From assembly GCF_011947285.1 (NCBI RefSeq), contig NZ_JAAOZT010000009.1, forward strand, positions 434,001-498,000: DNA of 64,000 bases, given 5' to 3'. Below are positions 30,349-40,288 of the stretch, piece by piece. The stretch is from Glaciimonas immobilis. GTDB lineage: Bacteria > Pseudomonadota > Gammaproteobacteria > Burkholderiales > Burkholderiaceae_D. Position 1 is the stretch's first letter, and each line of letters begins with the position of its first letter. Made by a program: the position numbers and the translations under genes. The notes beneath the pieces are model-generated. The model saw nothing but the letters and a program-made list of their open reading frames with translations, was not told the DNA's origin and made no database searches.

Positions 30349-31206
30349 CTTGTTTAAAATCTTTTCAACATCTTCTCAAGAGCAAAACGAGAAATGCCAA
30401 ATTAACGAATTGAAGGCTGGTGTTAAGCTGCCGTTCACAGTTTTTCCCCAGCCTTCTGCATTTTTCAAGCCAGGCAAAAGAACGTTCTACCACCCACCGC
30501 TGAGGCATCACCGCAAAGGTATGAAGCGCACTGCGTTTTGCAACACTGACAGAGGCTCCCACTATTTCGCATACGGCATCGGCAAAAGGCTGTCCGGTAT
30601 ACCCACCATCGGCCATTATATTAACGACTTTGGAGAGTGTTTTTTTGTGCCGTGTCAGCGCTTCCACAGCGCCTTTTCTATCCGTGACATCGGCCGTCGT
30701 CACCGAAATCGCATGCGGTAAGCCCTGTGTATCCACGGCAATATGGCGCTGGATACCAGATACTTTTTTACCCGCGTCATATCCTTTGTACTTTGCCGTA
30801 TCCGTATTTTTTACGCTCTGCGCATCAACGATGAAGAACGTGGTCAACGCGCTCCGTCCATTGCTGGTGCGGACCGCGCCAGCCACATTTTTTAAAAGCC
30901 TGCTCAAGCAGACTTAGTCCATCCTCCGACGGCCTCTCTTTCCATAGCTGAAAGTAATAATAGACCGTGCTCTTCTTCGGAAAATCACTCGGAATCATGT
31001 CCCATTGACACCCACTTTTCAGCAGATACAGAATCGTGCAAAATACGTCGTCCACATCAATTTTCCCGGGCTTCGGGCGCTTACCCGCACTCAACAACAG
31101 CGGGGCTATTTATTCGAACATCTCTCGACTATATCGCTTGGGTATTTTTTTCGCATGCAGCCCAAAAACACAATTACTTCTACATTGGCAAAAAATTTTA
31201 AACAGG
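30349..31206 (-). mobile_element. Degenerate IS5-family insertion sequence (ISL2-like group)
   Basis: The decayed transposase frame is bounded by imperfect inverted repeats: cttgtttaaaatcttt at about 30349-30364 and its near complement at about 31191-31206 (14 of 16 positions match). The exact outer ends and the target duplication could not be fixed by eye. The element lies between phnM and an AT-rich accessory gene and marks the left end of the island. Confidence 0.7.
30365..31156 (-). pseudogene. IS5-family transposase, inactivated
   Basis: Read leftward, the protein starts MRKKYPSDI, the typical beginning of this transposase group, then loses frame near base 31130. In the next frame YSREMFE is followed by a TAA where Gln is expected, then IAPLLLSAGKRPKPGK continues. 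A second frame change occurs at the A-rich run near 30890-30900, between LLEQAFKK and LKNVAGAVRT. The catalytic part is then complete in one frame: IVDAQSVKNTDT, GYDAGKKVSGIQRHIAVDT, and the C-terminal RWVVERSFAWLEKCRR with the last acidic residue. Two frameshifts plus a nonsense codon make it a pseudogene; only the A-run shift might have been programmed. Confidence 0.85.
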
Positions 31207-31693
31207 CTCTCAGAAGGGATAAACCAACTTCTGGATGGAAACAAAAAAATGAGCGGTATGGAAAATGCGAAAAGTCATTTTTGGAAGAGAACCAAGTAAT
31301 GAGGCTGTAATCATCCAGACTCATGATTATTTTAATTAATTCGAGACAGAATACCGTGATACGTTAGATGAACCGTACGATTAACTAATGTCGGATAATT
31401 AGCCATAATTATAGTAAACATAATACCGAGTATATTATCAATATCCAATATAGCAAAGATCTGCATGCAGTTATGGATGAATTCCCATTTTACAGAAAAG
31501 CTCCGATTAAGATGGGTCATTTGCATTAATGGGAGACTAATCGAAAAAACGTAAGTAAAAGGCGCTCGAAAAATTTCGTTTTCTCTATTGGGTGTCCGAT
31601 CCAGATAAAATATACAGCGATGCCGCTTTTTTGATAGCAAAAATCGATATTATTGGTATAGTTTTTATTTTTAAGAAATAATTCTGAAAATAT
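31207..31693 (+). promoter_or_regulatory. AT-rich region upstream of the glycosyltransferase gene, with candidate promoter
   Basis: A markedly AT-rich 487-base stretch without a convincing gene. Just before the next gene, tggtatagt at 31654-31662 resembles an extended -10 element (TGnTATAAT), with a weak ttgata about 20 bases further upstream. This is a suggestion from pattern only. Confidence 0.35.
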
Positions 31694-33397
31694 ATGCGAT
31701 TCCCTTTACCGTGCCATCAATTGACTCAATCTTATCCACTCAGAGGTAATAATAGAGATACACATGTAATGCGTGGAGACAAAAAATTTATACACAATAT
31801 ACATGCAGTACATAGCTTCCCTACGCTCTTTTCAAAAACCAGCATGATTCGGTCTCCCTCAGTACAACAGTCCAGGAATACTGAAACTGGCACACTGGTA
31901 ACAGCAATTCTGTCGGTTGAACCAATGACGTCTGCGACGCAGGCTCCCGAAGAAAAAATTTCAAGCGATTTTGGTCACCCCAGTACCCCTTTACTAAAGT
32001 TTAACAATAACAGAGCAAAACTCTCTGCACACCATGAAAAAACTTTTGTTGCATTCAAAGATATTCCTGACAGCTTAACAATTACCGTAGAGAACGACTT
32101 AACTCCGCGTGATAAATATGATGAAGCCACTCTTACTCCGGAGAGTTGTGATACAGGTAAAGCGAGTTACGTCAATGTTAACGATCAAACTATTTATAAA
32201 AGCATACAGGGAGACGGGATTATATTGCAGCCTTTGCTAGAGCCATATTCAAAAAATATTCCTATGGATGGCATTGTTTTTAGACACAATTTTAAGACCG
32301 CAGTCACTATAGGAGATAGAACTTCTCTGGTGAAGTATGATGCTGCTCTTGGAGCCTGGAGAAAATATAATGGCTGGAATGATCAGTTAAAAAACCCTGT
32401 ATGGTTGATTTCAACATCTCCGGCAAAATGGGAAACTGGATCGGTAGATCAATACAAGAAAATAGCAACAACGCTACCAGTTGCTGTGGAAATTAAGGCA
32501 GTTGAGATGCCACGCATACCAAAACTCCCAGATAATATTCAACCAATACCTAAAACAATCCATTATGTTTGGGTAGGAGATGAAGCACTGCCAGAAAAGA
32601 TGGTAGAAAACATAAAAAAAAATCGGAGCAATAGTCATGGTTTTCAATCGATCATACATGTCGATGCTATCCAAAAAAATGTATTAACAGAAATTCAGAA
32701 ACAATTTGAAGGGTCTGGTATAACAATATCTGATCTTAATGATGAGAAATTTTTTAAGAATTTCCTGCCAACCGAAAATAGTGGACTCTATACTCACGCT
32801 AAAAAAGTTAAAAGGTATGTTAATTCAGCCGACTATATGCGCTGGCGATTGATTAATGAATATGGTGGAATTTATATGGATGTAGACGACGCATTCAAAC
32901 AGTCCATAGAAAACATTGATATTTTTGCAGCACATGGTGATGTTTTATTAGGACCAGTGGTAGTAAACTACAATGTTGGATTTGAAGGCTATAACTCTAG
33001 TATTTTTGCTAGTCTGGCAAATAATCCGGTAGTGATTAAAATATTAGAAAAAATGACCAATATTTATAATGCCGACAGATCATTTTATGATAAAGCGCGC
33101 CCGGTTCTCATCAGAAACGCATTGGGCAATGTTATTGTAGGTTCGGAAGAAGAAATGCGCGTTTATGCTAGGCAGGTTTTTGAACGTACTGGCCCTGGAA
33201 TGTGTAATGACGTCCTAAAAAAATATCGGCCAGACTATTATGATTTATTTGATAGGTATCAATATTCAGGTTTGTCAGTTCATATTGTCAATTGCCCATA
33301 TGACAATAAAATGCGGGAAGTTTTAGATCATTACCTTCCATTTTTCGAAAAAGTGCCGGTTGAGATTGGCCATGCTAATTCATGGGAGGTCAATTGA
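31694..33397 (+). CDS. DXD-motif glycosyltransferase, toxin/effector-like
   Basis: A 567-residue protein. Residues about 280-540 form a glycosyltransferase domain of the sugar-binding DXD type, related in pattern to the catalytic domains of large clostridial toxins and many bacterial effectors: IPKTIHYVWVGDEALPEKM opens the domain, YVNSADYMRWRLINEYGGIYMD leads to DVDD at about 396-399 with the metal and nucleotide-sugar binding DXD, and later NVGFEGYNSSIF and ALGNVIVG. The N-terminal 270 residues are unknown and could be a secretion or targeting region; there is no Sec signal peptide. The gene is far more AT-rich than its surroundings and lies between two broken insertion sequences, so it was probably acquired. 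Substrate and secretion route unknown. Confidence 0.75.
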   Translation: MRFPLPCHQLTQSYPLRGNNRDTHVMRGDKKFIHNIHAVHSFPTLFSKTSMIRSPSVQQSRNTETGTLVTAILSVEPMTSATQAPEEKISSDFGHPSTPLLKFNNNRAKLSAHHEKTFVAFKDIPDSLTITVENDLTPRDKYDEATLTPESCDTGKASYVNVNDQTIYKSIQGDGIILQPLLEPYSKNIPMDGIVFRHNFKTAVTIGDRTSLVKYDAALGAWRKYNGWNDQLKNPVWLISTSPAKWETGSVDQYKKIATTLPVAVEIKAVEMPRIPKLPDNIQPIPKTIHYVWVGDEALPEKMVENIKKNRSNSHGFQSIIHVDAIQKNVLTEIQKQFEGSGITISDLNDEKFFKNFLPTENSGLYTHAKKVKRYVNSADYMRWRLINEYGGIYMDVDDAFKQSIENIDIFAAHGDVLLGPVVVNYNVGFEGYNSSIFASLANNPVVIKILEKMTNIYNADRSFYDKARPVLIRNALGNVIVGSEEEMRVYARQVFERTGPGMCNDVLKKYRPDYYDLFDRYQYSGLSVHIVNCPYDNKMREVLDHYLPFFEKVPVEIGHANSWEVN

Positions 33398-33564
33398 CAG
33401 AGGCGAGAATAGTTCATCCTGGATGATTAATGACTTCACGCATCCGAACACAGCGCCAAAGCTTACTTTAAAGTGTCGTAAATAGTCGGCCTTTATGTGG
33501 ACGTCTCCCGGAAAGCAAGACATAACAGCGTGAAGTTTCAGCGAAGGTTGCAGTTTTATATACG

Positions 33565-33584
33565 GCCTGTCTTCGCAGGCTTTT
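33565..33584 (+). terminator. Possible intrinsic terminator
   Basis: A six-pair stem (gcctgt/gcaggc, one G-T pair) with a cttc loop followed by tttt lies about 170 bases downstream of the glycosyltransferase stop. The stem is short, so this is tentative. Confidence 0.35.
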
Positions 33585-33696
33585 CCCTGCTGGCCCTGAT
33601 GGTATTCGCGGGCGGGGTTCTTATTTGAATAGCGGGCTTGATGCCCTGGCCGACTAGCAGAATTTTCCTACCCGGGTGTGACCTGTTGACCCGTCA

Positions 33697-34355
33697 CTAT
33701 GTGTCAAGACGCGTTTGGTTATATGCGCGTTTAACGAACAAAACAGGCTTTTTGTTGTGCCATTCTTTAAGTGCCTGAATTGGTGTTTAATGTTTTAAAG
33801 CACGCTGAGGAATGTTGTGATTATAAATTCTGAGATGGTTTTGCAGTGTTGATTCGAGCTCGGCTGCAGAGTTGAAACGGGTCTGATTGTCAATCTCGCT
33901 AATGCGCCCATTGAAGCGCTCGACCATGCCATTCGTTTGTGGATGACGGGTTTAATCAAGCGATGTTCAATCTCAAATTGCGTGCAAAGACGATCAAATA
34001 AATGCTTGCTACTAGTTTCTTTTTTCTTAGTGGTGAAGCGATCCGTAAATTGGCTGCCGTTGTCGGTGAGAAGCTTAGTGATTTTAACGGGGCAGGCTTT
34101 TTTACTTTGATGAGAAAGTCGGTGTTGCTGTTTTCAGTTTGATCAGCATAGATTTCCATGTAGACCCAACGCGTTGCACGGTCAATGGCGACAAATAAAT
34201 AACGTCGTGACGTTTTATCTGTCATTTGCGGTAAGTACTTGATGTCTATGTGTAAAGCCTGGTTATAGTCTTTAAACGTTTCTTTTTGGTTGGTTCTTCT
34301 TCCGTTTGTGCAACCAGATCACGTAAATTGGAAACGCCATGGCGACGTCGGTTAA
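33697..34355 (-). pseudogene. IS481-family transposase remnant
   Basis: Pieces of one integrase-fold transposase can be read leftward in several frames: FNRRRHGVSNLRDLV near 34300-34350, then the DDE-domain start KTSRRYLFVAIDRATRWVYM with a catalytic-type Asp, a further frame change near 34100, ERFNGRI near 33920, a TAA in place of a Lys codon near 33785, and a complete C-terminus ending YNQTRLDT with a stop at 33697. The N-terminal helix-turn-helix part is missing; the remnant ends about 10 bases from the fmt stop codon. No function remains. A tgtgacctgttgaccc sequence at about 33677 may be the original end of the element. Confidence 0.85.
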
Positions 34356-34364
34356 AAGCTTCAG

Positions 34365-35327
34365 CTAATCAAACTGCCCCTCAGCCATCGGAAACGCACG
34401 TAAAAATTCTGAAGCCGGTAGGCGCTTGCCGTTTGGCTTTTGTAATATAGTCAGTCGTAAAGCGCCTAGGCCACACGCTACCACTACGCCGTTTTGCGCA
34501 TCTGCGCTGATGATCCGACCGGCGCTGTAGTTGCCGTTCACCGCATCATGCGTGGCCACCTCTGCGCCCCAGATTTTTAACGTTACGCCACCTAATGTCG
34601 CAGATGCGCCCGGGAACGGATTAAATGCGCGGATTTTTCTGCCTAGTGCTGTGGCGCTTAAGTGAAAATCCAGCGCCGCTTCGTCCTTGGTAATTTTAGC
34701 CGCGTAGGTCACGCCCAGTTCCGGTTGCGGGGTCGCGGGCAACGCATCGCGTGCTAATTTCTCTAACGCATCGACGATCATGCGCGCGCCAAGTGCTGCT
34801 AACTTGTCGTGCAGGGTGCCAGTCGTGTCCTCATCGTCAATCGTTATACGTTCAAGTAGCATCATTGGACCTGTATCCAAGCCTTGTTCCATCTGCATAA
34901 TGGTGACGCCGGTTTCTGTGTCACCCGCTTCAATGGCGCGATGTATCGGCGCTGCACCGCGCCAGCGTGGCAAAATTGAGCCATGAATATTGATGCAGCC
35001 GCGGGTTGGGATTGTCAGAACGCTAAGGGGCAATATTAAACCATAAGCGGCCACCACCATGACGTCGTGCGGAGTCGATTGCAACAGCGCATGCGCTTCA
35101 TGCGCGATGTTGGGGTATTTTCCATCGAGTCTTAACGAGACTGGCTGGGCCACCGGGATGTCGTGGGCGAGGGCAAATTGCTTCACGGCTGACGCATGCA
35201 GCTGCATACCGCGACCCGCAGGGCGGTCGGGCTGGGTCAGTACCAGCTTTATCTCGTGACCCGCATCGTGAAGCGCTGTGAGCGCTACGGCGGCAAATTC
35301 GGGTGTTCCGGCAAAGATTATTTTCAT
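34365..35327 (-). CDS. fmt: Methionyl-tRNA formyltransferase
   Basis: Fmt formylates initiator Met-tRNA using 10-formyltetrahydrofolate. The 320-residue length is normal. [19 protein letters not shown] is the characteristic start; [23 protein letters not shown] is the catalytic segment with the Asn-His pair and SLLPRWRG-type loop, and [17 protein letters not shown] contains the catalytic Asp. The C-terminal tRNA-binding domain follows. It lies downstream of def on the same strand, as is common, but separated by 384 bases. Confidence 0.97.
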   Translation of the reverse strand: MKIIFAGTPEFAAVALTALHDAGHEIKLVLTQPDRPAGRGMQLHASAVKQFALAHDIPVAQPVSLRLDGKYPNIAHEAHALLQSTPHDVMVVAAYGLILPLSVLTIPTRGCINIHGSILPRWRGAAPIHRAIEAGDTETGVTIMQMEQGLDTGPMMLLERITIDDEDTTGTLHDKLAALGARMIVDALEKLARDALPATPQPELGVTYAAKITKDEAALDFHLSATALGRKIRAFNPFPGASATLGGVTLKIWGAEVATHDAVNGNYSAGRIISADAQNGVVVACGLGALRLTILQKPNGKRLPASEFLRAFPMAEGQFD

Positions 35328-35711
35328 GGCGGGATTTTATTACGGATGCGCTAGTTTCTGTGCCATTGGCGATAAACGTTTTCCGACTGCCACGTTACGT
35401 TTACCTTTTAAGAGAGGAGCGGAACTCACCATCGGCAGAAAATGATTTTTTAACAATTCAACGTTATCAAAAACAGCATCAAATTGGATTGAATTGCCTG
35501 CCCGGAAACACAGGCCATTAAATGTTTAAGCGGCTACGGTTCAGGCAGTACCAAAAAATCCAAATGGCTGCGGTAAATGCCACCACATTGGGTTAGCAAG
35601 CGACCAATCAAGCGACTAAGGTTGACCAATGGTGGCAACGGGTGACCATTTGTGGCAGATGGTGGCAAATTAACGACAGTCAATGCTTAAGTAATTACCC
35701 TAACTTTTCTG
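35328..35711 (-). other. Spacer between def and fmt
   Basis: A 384-base gap without a convincing gene. It contains repeated blocks around 35611-35668 (for example gaccaatggtggca, tgaccatttgtggca, gatggtggca), an imperfect short tandem repeat. Such a wide gap inside the def-fmt pair is unusual and could be the scar of a lost gene or insertion. Confidence 0.35.
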
Positions 35712-36242
35712 TTACCGATTGGCGTATTGCTTGTCTTTTTTCAACTCACGCTCTTCCTTCAGCATCTTCGCTTTGATACGGTTCCTCTTCAGCGGTGACA
35801 GGTATTCGACAAACATTTTGCCTTTAAGATGGTCCATTTCGTGCTGAATACAAACTGCGAGCAGTCCCTCTGCATCAAGTTCAAATGGTTTGCCATCGGC
35901 ATCCAGGGCGCGTACTCTGATGCGGGCTGGACGTTCAACGCCGTCATAGACACCGGGAACCGATAGGCAGCCCTCGTCATAAGTCTGCCGCTCTTCGCTG
36001 GACCAGAGGATTTCCGGGTTTATAAAAACGAGTAAATCGCGTCCGGTGTCTGAGGTATCAATGACGATCAGTTGCTCATGGACATCGACTTGCGACGCGG
36101 CCAGGCCGACGCCGGGTGCTTCATACATGGTTTCTGCCATGTCGGCGATTAATCGTTTCAGACGGGCGTCAAAAACGGTGACCGGACGGGCAATTTTATG
36201 CAGGCGGGAGTCAGGGTAACGCAGAATATTTAGTAAAGACAT
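35712..36242 (-). CDS. def: Peptide deformylase
   Basis: Def removes the formyl group from nascent polypeptides. The three family motifs are present in a 176-residue protein: [10 protein letters not shown] (motif 1, GxGLAAxQ), EGCLSVPGV (motif 2, metal-binding Cys) and QHEMDHLKG (motif 3, HExxH with two metal-binding His). A Lys/Glu/Arg-rich C-terminal helix follows. It is divergent from the LysM gene. Confidence 0.97.
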   Translation of the reverse strand: MSLLNILRYPDSRLHKIARPVTVFDARLKRLIADMAETMYEAPGVGLAASQVDVHEQLIVIDTSDTGRDLLVFINPEILWSSEERQTYDEGCLSVPGVYDGVERPARIRVRALDADGKPFELDAEGLLAVCIQHEMDHLKGKMFVEYLSPLKRNRIKAKMLKEERELKKDKQYANR

Positions 36243-36777
36243 ACTGTTTTGGACGGCAAAGTTTTAAAAAATGATTAGAGAGGTAGTAAAAAGGCAATTT
36301 CATAATATTTCAAAAATATTCTGAAATAGGTTTGACGCCTTTTTAATGTGGATGTTGGTTTAGTAAATCATTTTGACGTACCTCACCGCTATCTGGCACT
36401 TATTTTGCTACTGCTTCGCTGTTATTGCGCTGTTTTTCCGCTCTTGCTTGTTGACTTGCTAATTTCAACATTTTTAGGCAAAATTTGATGCGATTTGGCA
36501 ACTATTTTGCAGGTCTTTCGCACTATGTTTGCAATGTAGTTTGCTTCGCTCTCGACGATTATGCGCGTCCGAAGCATTATATTATGCGCCAAAGCAACGG
36601 CTGTCACATTGAAATTAAAGTTGTAATAACTTTAGTTGCCAGCGAGATCTTCGTAACCGCGTTATGGAATCGGCCTGCCCGTACCAACAACGCAGATCGG
36701 CGCTTTGTTCGTTCGGGATGGAAAAGCGATTCGCGCCAGCGCATATTTAATTCATCGCACCACCCATTGGGACCAAT
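36243..36777. promoter_or_regulatory. Divergent promoter region between def and the LysM gene
   Basis: A 535-base AT-rich non-coding region between the leftward def and the rightward LysM gene. It must hold both promoters. It contains short palindromic AT-rich segments (for example around 36300-36330, aatatttcaaaaatatt) but no recognisable gene. Confidence 0.4.
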
Positions 36778-37854
36778 ATGAAAAATTTTAGCACAGCTGC
36801 AGTCCTTCTCGCTTTTGTAGCAGGCATGGGCGTCTTGCCTGGCGCTTATGCGCAGACTACAGCTTCGGGCCGCTGTGCATTTTTGCCCAATGCCCCAGAT
36901 CAGCATGCCGTGGTACGCGGCGATACGCTGTGGGGAATTTCTGCTCATTTTTTAAAAAATGCATGGTGCTGGCCGCAAGTGTGGGGAATGAACAAAGAAC
37001 AAATTCGCAACCCGCATTGGATCTATCCGGGACAAATTGTCTACTTTGATCGGGCTGCGGGACGATTACGCCTTGGTACGCCGACCGGCAGCGGCCCTTC
37101 CGGCACGATCAAATTGTCACCTCACGTCAGGGTCGAAGGGTTGGGTCTGGAAGCGATCTCCGCAATCCCCGCTGAGCAAATCGCACCCTTTCTTTCTCAG
37201 CCGTTAATCATAGAAGAAGATGGCTTACTGAACGCGCCACATATAGTTGCAGTTCAAGAAGGTCACATTAATCTGGGACGCGACGATCTTGCGTTTGTGC
37301 GCGGCGATCTTAAGGGCGGGACGTCGTTTCAAGCCTTTCAAACCGGCAAACCATTGAAAGATCCGGTCACCGGCAAGGTCATTGCTTACGAGGCGATATA
37401 TGTCGGTTCCCTGAAGTTGGAACGCGCTGGTAAAACGGCCAATGAAGCGGATACGTTCCGCGTGGGCGAGGCTAAAGAAGAGCTGGGCGTCGGCGACCGT
37501 TTGGTCGTCTTGCCGCTGACACAGATTTTGAACTATGTACCGCATCCGCCAGACCACGATGTTAATGCGCGTATTGTCTCCGTGTACGGCGGCGTTGCAA
37601 CTGCGGGGCAGAACCAGATCGTGACGGTTAATCAGGGGGCAGACGACAATCTGGAAGTCGGTAACGTGCTGGAACTATACCGGTTTGGCAAAACTATTCC
37701 TGATCCTCTGGATCAAAAAAAAGCAGTCAAACTACCGGATGAACACTACGGCACGCTATTTATTTTCCGCATATTCAAACATATTTCTTACGGGCTGATC
37801 ATGCAGGTACGCGATACAGTGCAAGTCGGCGATATCGCCCGTTCGCCGGAGTAA
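36778..37854 (+). CDS. LysM-domain periplasmic protein
   Basis: A 358-residue exported protein with a signal peptide (about residues 1-25, cleavage context AYAQT) and one LysM peptidoglycan-binding domain at about 41-85: VVRGDTLWGISAHFLKN, WPQVWGMNKEQIRNPHWIYPGQIV. The rest is a conserved unknown region with several beta-rich segments. In many Burkholderiales the same gene lies between def and dprA, as here. A role in cell-wall binding is supported by the domain; nothing more specific can be said. Confidence 0.92.
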   Translation: MKNFSTAAVLLAFVAGMGVLPGAYAQTTASGRCAFLPNAPDQHAVVRGDTLWGISAHFLKNAWCWPQVWGMNKEQIRNPHWIYPGQIVYFDRAAGRLRLGTPTGSGPSGTIKLSPHVRVEGLGLEAISAIPAEQIAPFLSQPLIIEEDGLLNAPHIVAVQEGHINLGRDDLAFVRGDLKGGTSFQAFQTGKPLKDPVTGKVIAYEAIYVGSLKLERAGKTANEADTFRVGEAKEELGVGDRLVVLPLTQILNYVPHPPDHDVNARIVSVYGGVATAGQNQIVTVNQGADDNLEVGNVLELYRFGKTIPDPLDQKKAVKLPDEHYGTLFIFRIFKHISYGLIMQVRDTVQVGDIARSPE

Positions 37855-37946
37855 CCCTGCTCAGTGAAACAAATCACCACTCTTACATCAATTCCTTTCC
37901 AGCGGTTAAAGCGGCGCTTAAACCTGACACAGGATCCACTGCAGTT

Positions 37947-39209
37947 ATGGTGACGATGGCAACCTCCGGCCAGTCAGGGCTGGCTCAGAGCAATGCGCCC
38001 GCGTCGCCCTCCGATCTTGCAGACTGGCTCAGGTTGGAGCAAACCGACGGAGTAGGCTCAAGCACCGGGCGGCGTTTGTTAGCGGCCTTCGGCCTTCCTG
38101 CGAACATTTTTGCCAGTTCGTTCACGGTTTTACAAAGCGTGGTGTCGCACAAGATTGCGTTGGCATTGCTCGCTCCGCTGTCGGATGTGGCCAAACAGCG
38201 CATTGAGTCTGCATTGATCTGGGCGCAGCAAAAAGGTAATTGCATCCTGACGCTTGCCGATAACGGCTATCCCGCAACGCTACTGAATATTGCCGATCCG
38301 CCGCTCATCCTGTACGTAAAAGGCCGCATGGAATTGCTGGCGCGGGCTTCTATAGCGGTCGTGGGCAGCCGCAATGCGACGGCGCAAGGAATCGCTAACG
38401 CGGAACGTTTTTCGGAAACGCTGAGCCAGTGTGGTCTGACGATAGTCTCTGGTCTGGCGCTAGGGATTGACAGCGCGGCCCATCACGGTGCGCTGCGCAA
38501 TATGGCCAACAACCCGGATGGCGGCAGCACGGTTGCGGTGATCGGGACCGGCGCGGATATTGTCTATCCCGCGCGAAACCGCAGTCTGGCGCACCAGATC
38601 GCTGAGATCGGATGCATTGTTAGTGAGTACTCACTTGGTGTTTCTGGCATTGCCGCCAATTTTCCACGCCGTAATCGCATCATTTCCGGCTTGTCCTCCG
38701 GGGTGTTGGTGGTAGAGGCTGCAGCCCAGTCAGGATCGTTAATCACGGCCCGGATGGCAGCGGAGCAGGGGCGTGACGTGTTTGCAATTCCCGGCTCGAT
38801 TCATTCGCCCCTATCCAAAGGTTGTCATCAACTACTCAAGCAAGGAGCAAAACTGGTCGAGTCGGCGCAAGACATACTGGAAGAAATCGCCGCTTACAGT
38901 GTTTCAGTGGGCGCGTCACGGGCACCCCGGCAGGTATCGTTTCTCAGCGCGCCGGATGCCACCAGCGTCAGAGCGACCGCCACCCAACTTAATGTCGCCG
39001 GTACGCCATCGATTTCCTCTTCAACCGCGGAAAGTGAGGGGGAGGACGATCCACTCATGGCGGCACTAGGATTCGATCCCGCCAGTCTGGACCTGCTGGC
39101 GGCCCGTTGCGGGCTTGATGTTGCCATTTTGAATGCCCGGCTATTGACGTTGGAACTAGAAGGCCGTGTTGAGATGCTGCCTGGTGGGATTTATCGACGC
39201 ATAGGATAG
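37947..39209 (+). CDS. dprA: DNA-processing protein DprA
   Basis: DprA binds incoming single-stranded DNA during natural transformation and loads RecA. The 420-residue protein has an N-terminal helical domain, the Rossmann-like DprA core (VVGSRNATAQGIANAE, SGLALGIDSAAHHGAL, GTGADIVYPARNRSL, FPRRNRIISGLS, AAAQSGSLITARMA, IPGSIHSPLSKGCHQLLKQG) and a C-terminal winged-helix domain (about 355-420, LLAARCGLDVAILNARLLTLE). It lies 90 bases after the LysM gene. Confidence 0.97.
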   Translation: MVTMATSGQSGLAQSNAPASPSDLADWLRLEQTDGVGSSTGRRLLAAFGLPANIFASSFTVLQSVVSHKIALALLAPLSDVAKQRIESALIWAQQKGNCILTLADNGYPATLLNIADPPLILYVKGRMELLARASIAVVGSRNATAQGIANAERFSETLSQCGLTIVSGLALGIDSAAHHGALRNMANNPDGGSTVAVIGTGADIVYPARNRSLAHQIAEIGCIVSEYSLGVSGIAANFPRRNRIISGLSSGVLVVEAAAQSGSLITARMAAEQGRDVFAIPGSIHSPLSKGCHQLLKQGAKLVESAQDILEEIAAYSVSVGASRAPRQVSFLSAPDATSVRATATQLNVAGTPSISSSTAESEGEDDPLMAALGFDPASLDLLAARCGLDVAILNARLLTLELEGRVEMLPGGIYRRIG

Positions 39210-39467
39210 TGTAAGGTGGCGTGGCCATTGCGGTCGGCGCCCCTCTCCGTTCCGAAGTCGGCATGGCGAGTTCGACAGCTTTTGTTAAATCCTGCAATAC
39301 TCCGACAGTCCCACCATATAATACATAAGGTTCACAACTGGCGTTCGAGTGTTGAAGTGTTATATCTTATGCACTATTGTTATAATGTTTAATTTGCCAC
39401 TATGCTTATTTTGTTTACGTACACTAAGCATCTTGTTTTAGTCCAATCATAGCGATACAGTAGAAAT

Positions 39468-39947
39468 ATGTTTGAAGTCCTCGTTTATCTTTATGAAACC
39501 TATTACCGTCCCGATGCCTGTCCGGAAACTGAGGCCTTGGTGAAGAAGCTGTCGGCAATCGGTTTTGAAGAGGATGAAATTTCCAAAGCGCTGGGCTGGT
39601 TGACAGATCTGAAGGAAACTAACCACATCTACGCCGGTCTGTATCCGCAGCAGACGGCGTTCTCGTTCGGTGTGCGGATTTACGCGCCGCAAGAGCTTGA
39701 TGCGCTCGGTACTGCCGCGATTGGCTTTGTGCAATTTCTTGAGTCCGCCAAGATGCTTAATCCGGTACAGCGTGAGATCGTCGTCGAGCGTGCGCTGGCC
39801 GCTGGCGAGTCGCCGGTATCGCTGGACAAGCTGAAAGTGATCGTCCTGATGGTGCTCTGGAGTCAAGGTAAAGAACCCGGCGGGTTGATGTTTGACGAAT
39901 TATTTATTGACGACGACGAGGATCCGGAACCACGTCTCTTGCATTAA
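39468..39947 (+). CDS. smg: Smg family protein (DUF494)
   Basis: A 159-residue protein that begins [13 protein letters not shown], the Smg family start, and is acidic at the end (DDDEDPE). Smg-type proteins are conserved next to dprA in many proteobacteria; their biochemical role is not known. It lies 258 bases after dprA and is followed by topB. Confidence 0.93.
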   Translation: MFEVLVYLYETYYRPDACPETEALVKKLSAIGFEEDEISKALGWLTDLKETNHIYAGLYPQQTAFSFGVRIYAPQELDALGTAAIGFVQFLESAKMLNPVQREIVVERALAAGESPVSLDKLKVIVLMVLWSQGKEPGGLMFDELFIDDDEDPEPRLLH

Positions 39948-40288
39948 TATTGGCACCAAGCGCTACTTCGCTTTATAGTTGCGAGCACCGGCAACGATTA
40001 CCCTACTTGCGATATTCCCGGTAACCCGCTTATCATTGGCCGCTTATCAGTCTCCTTTCGAATGCGCAGCAGGTTTGAAAGAAGCCTAATCACCGCCATG
40101 TACTATGCTGGCTGTTATAGTATGCAACAGTTGTCATATGGCAATGCACTGCTTTGTTTCGAAACCGCTATTTTTTTTGGACGCGTATCGAACCGAAGCT
40201 TGCGTTCCACTCATAGTTAACAAGCCTTTAGCTGAAAAATGCACTGACCCAGTAATCGGGAAAGCGCGCCACTTTCGAGAATATATTT
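39948..40288 (+). promoter_or_regulatory. Intergenic region upstream of topB
   Basis: A 341-base gap. One short frame crosses it, but it runs into topB and has no features of a gene. A topB promoter is expected here; I cannot place it with confidence. Confidence 0.3.

Noticed and set aside
30365-31097. Programmed frameshifting in the IS5-type transposase
   Set aside because: The A-run could allow slippage, but an additional frameshift and a stop codon near the N-terminus cannot be explained this way, so inactivation is the better reading.
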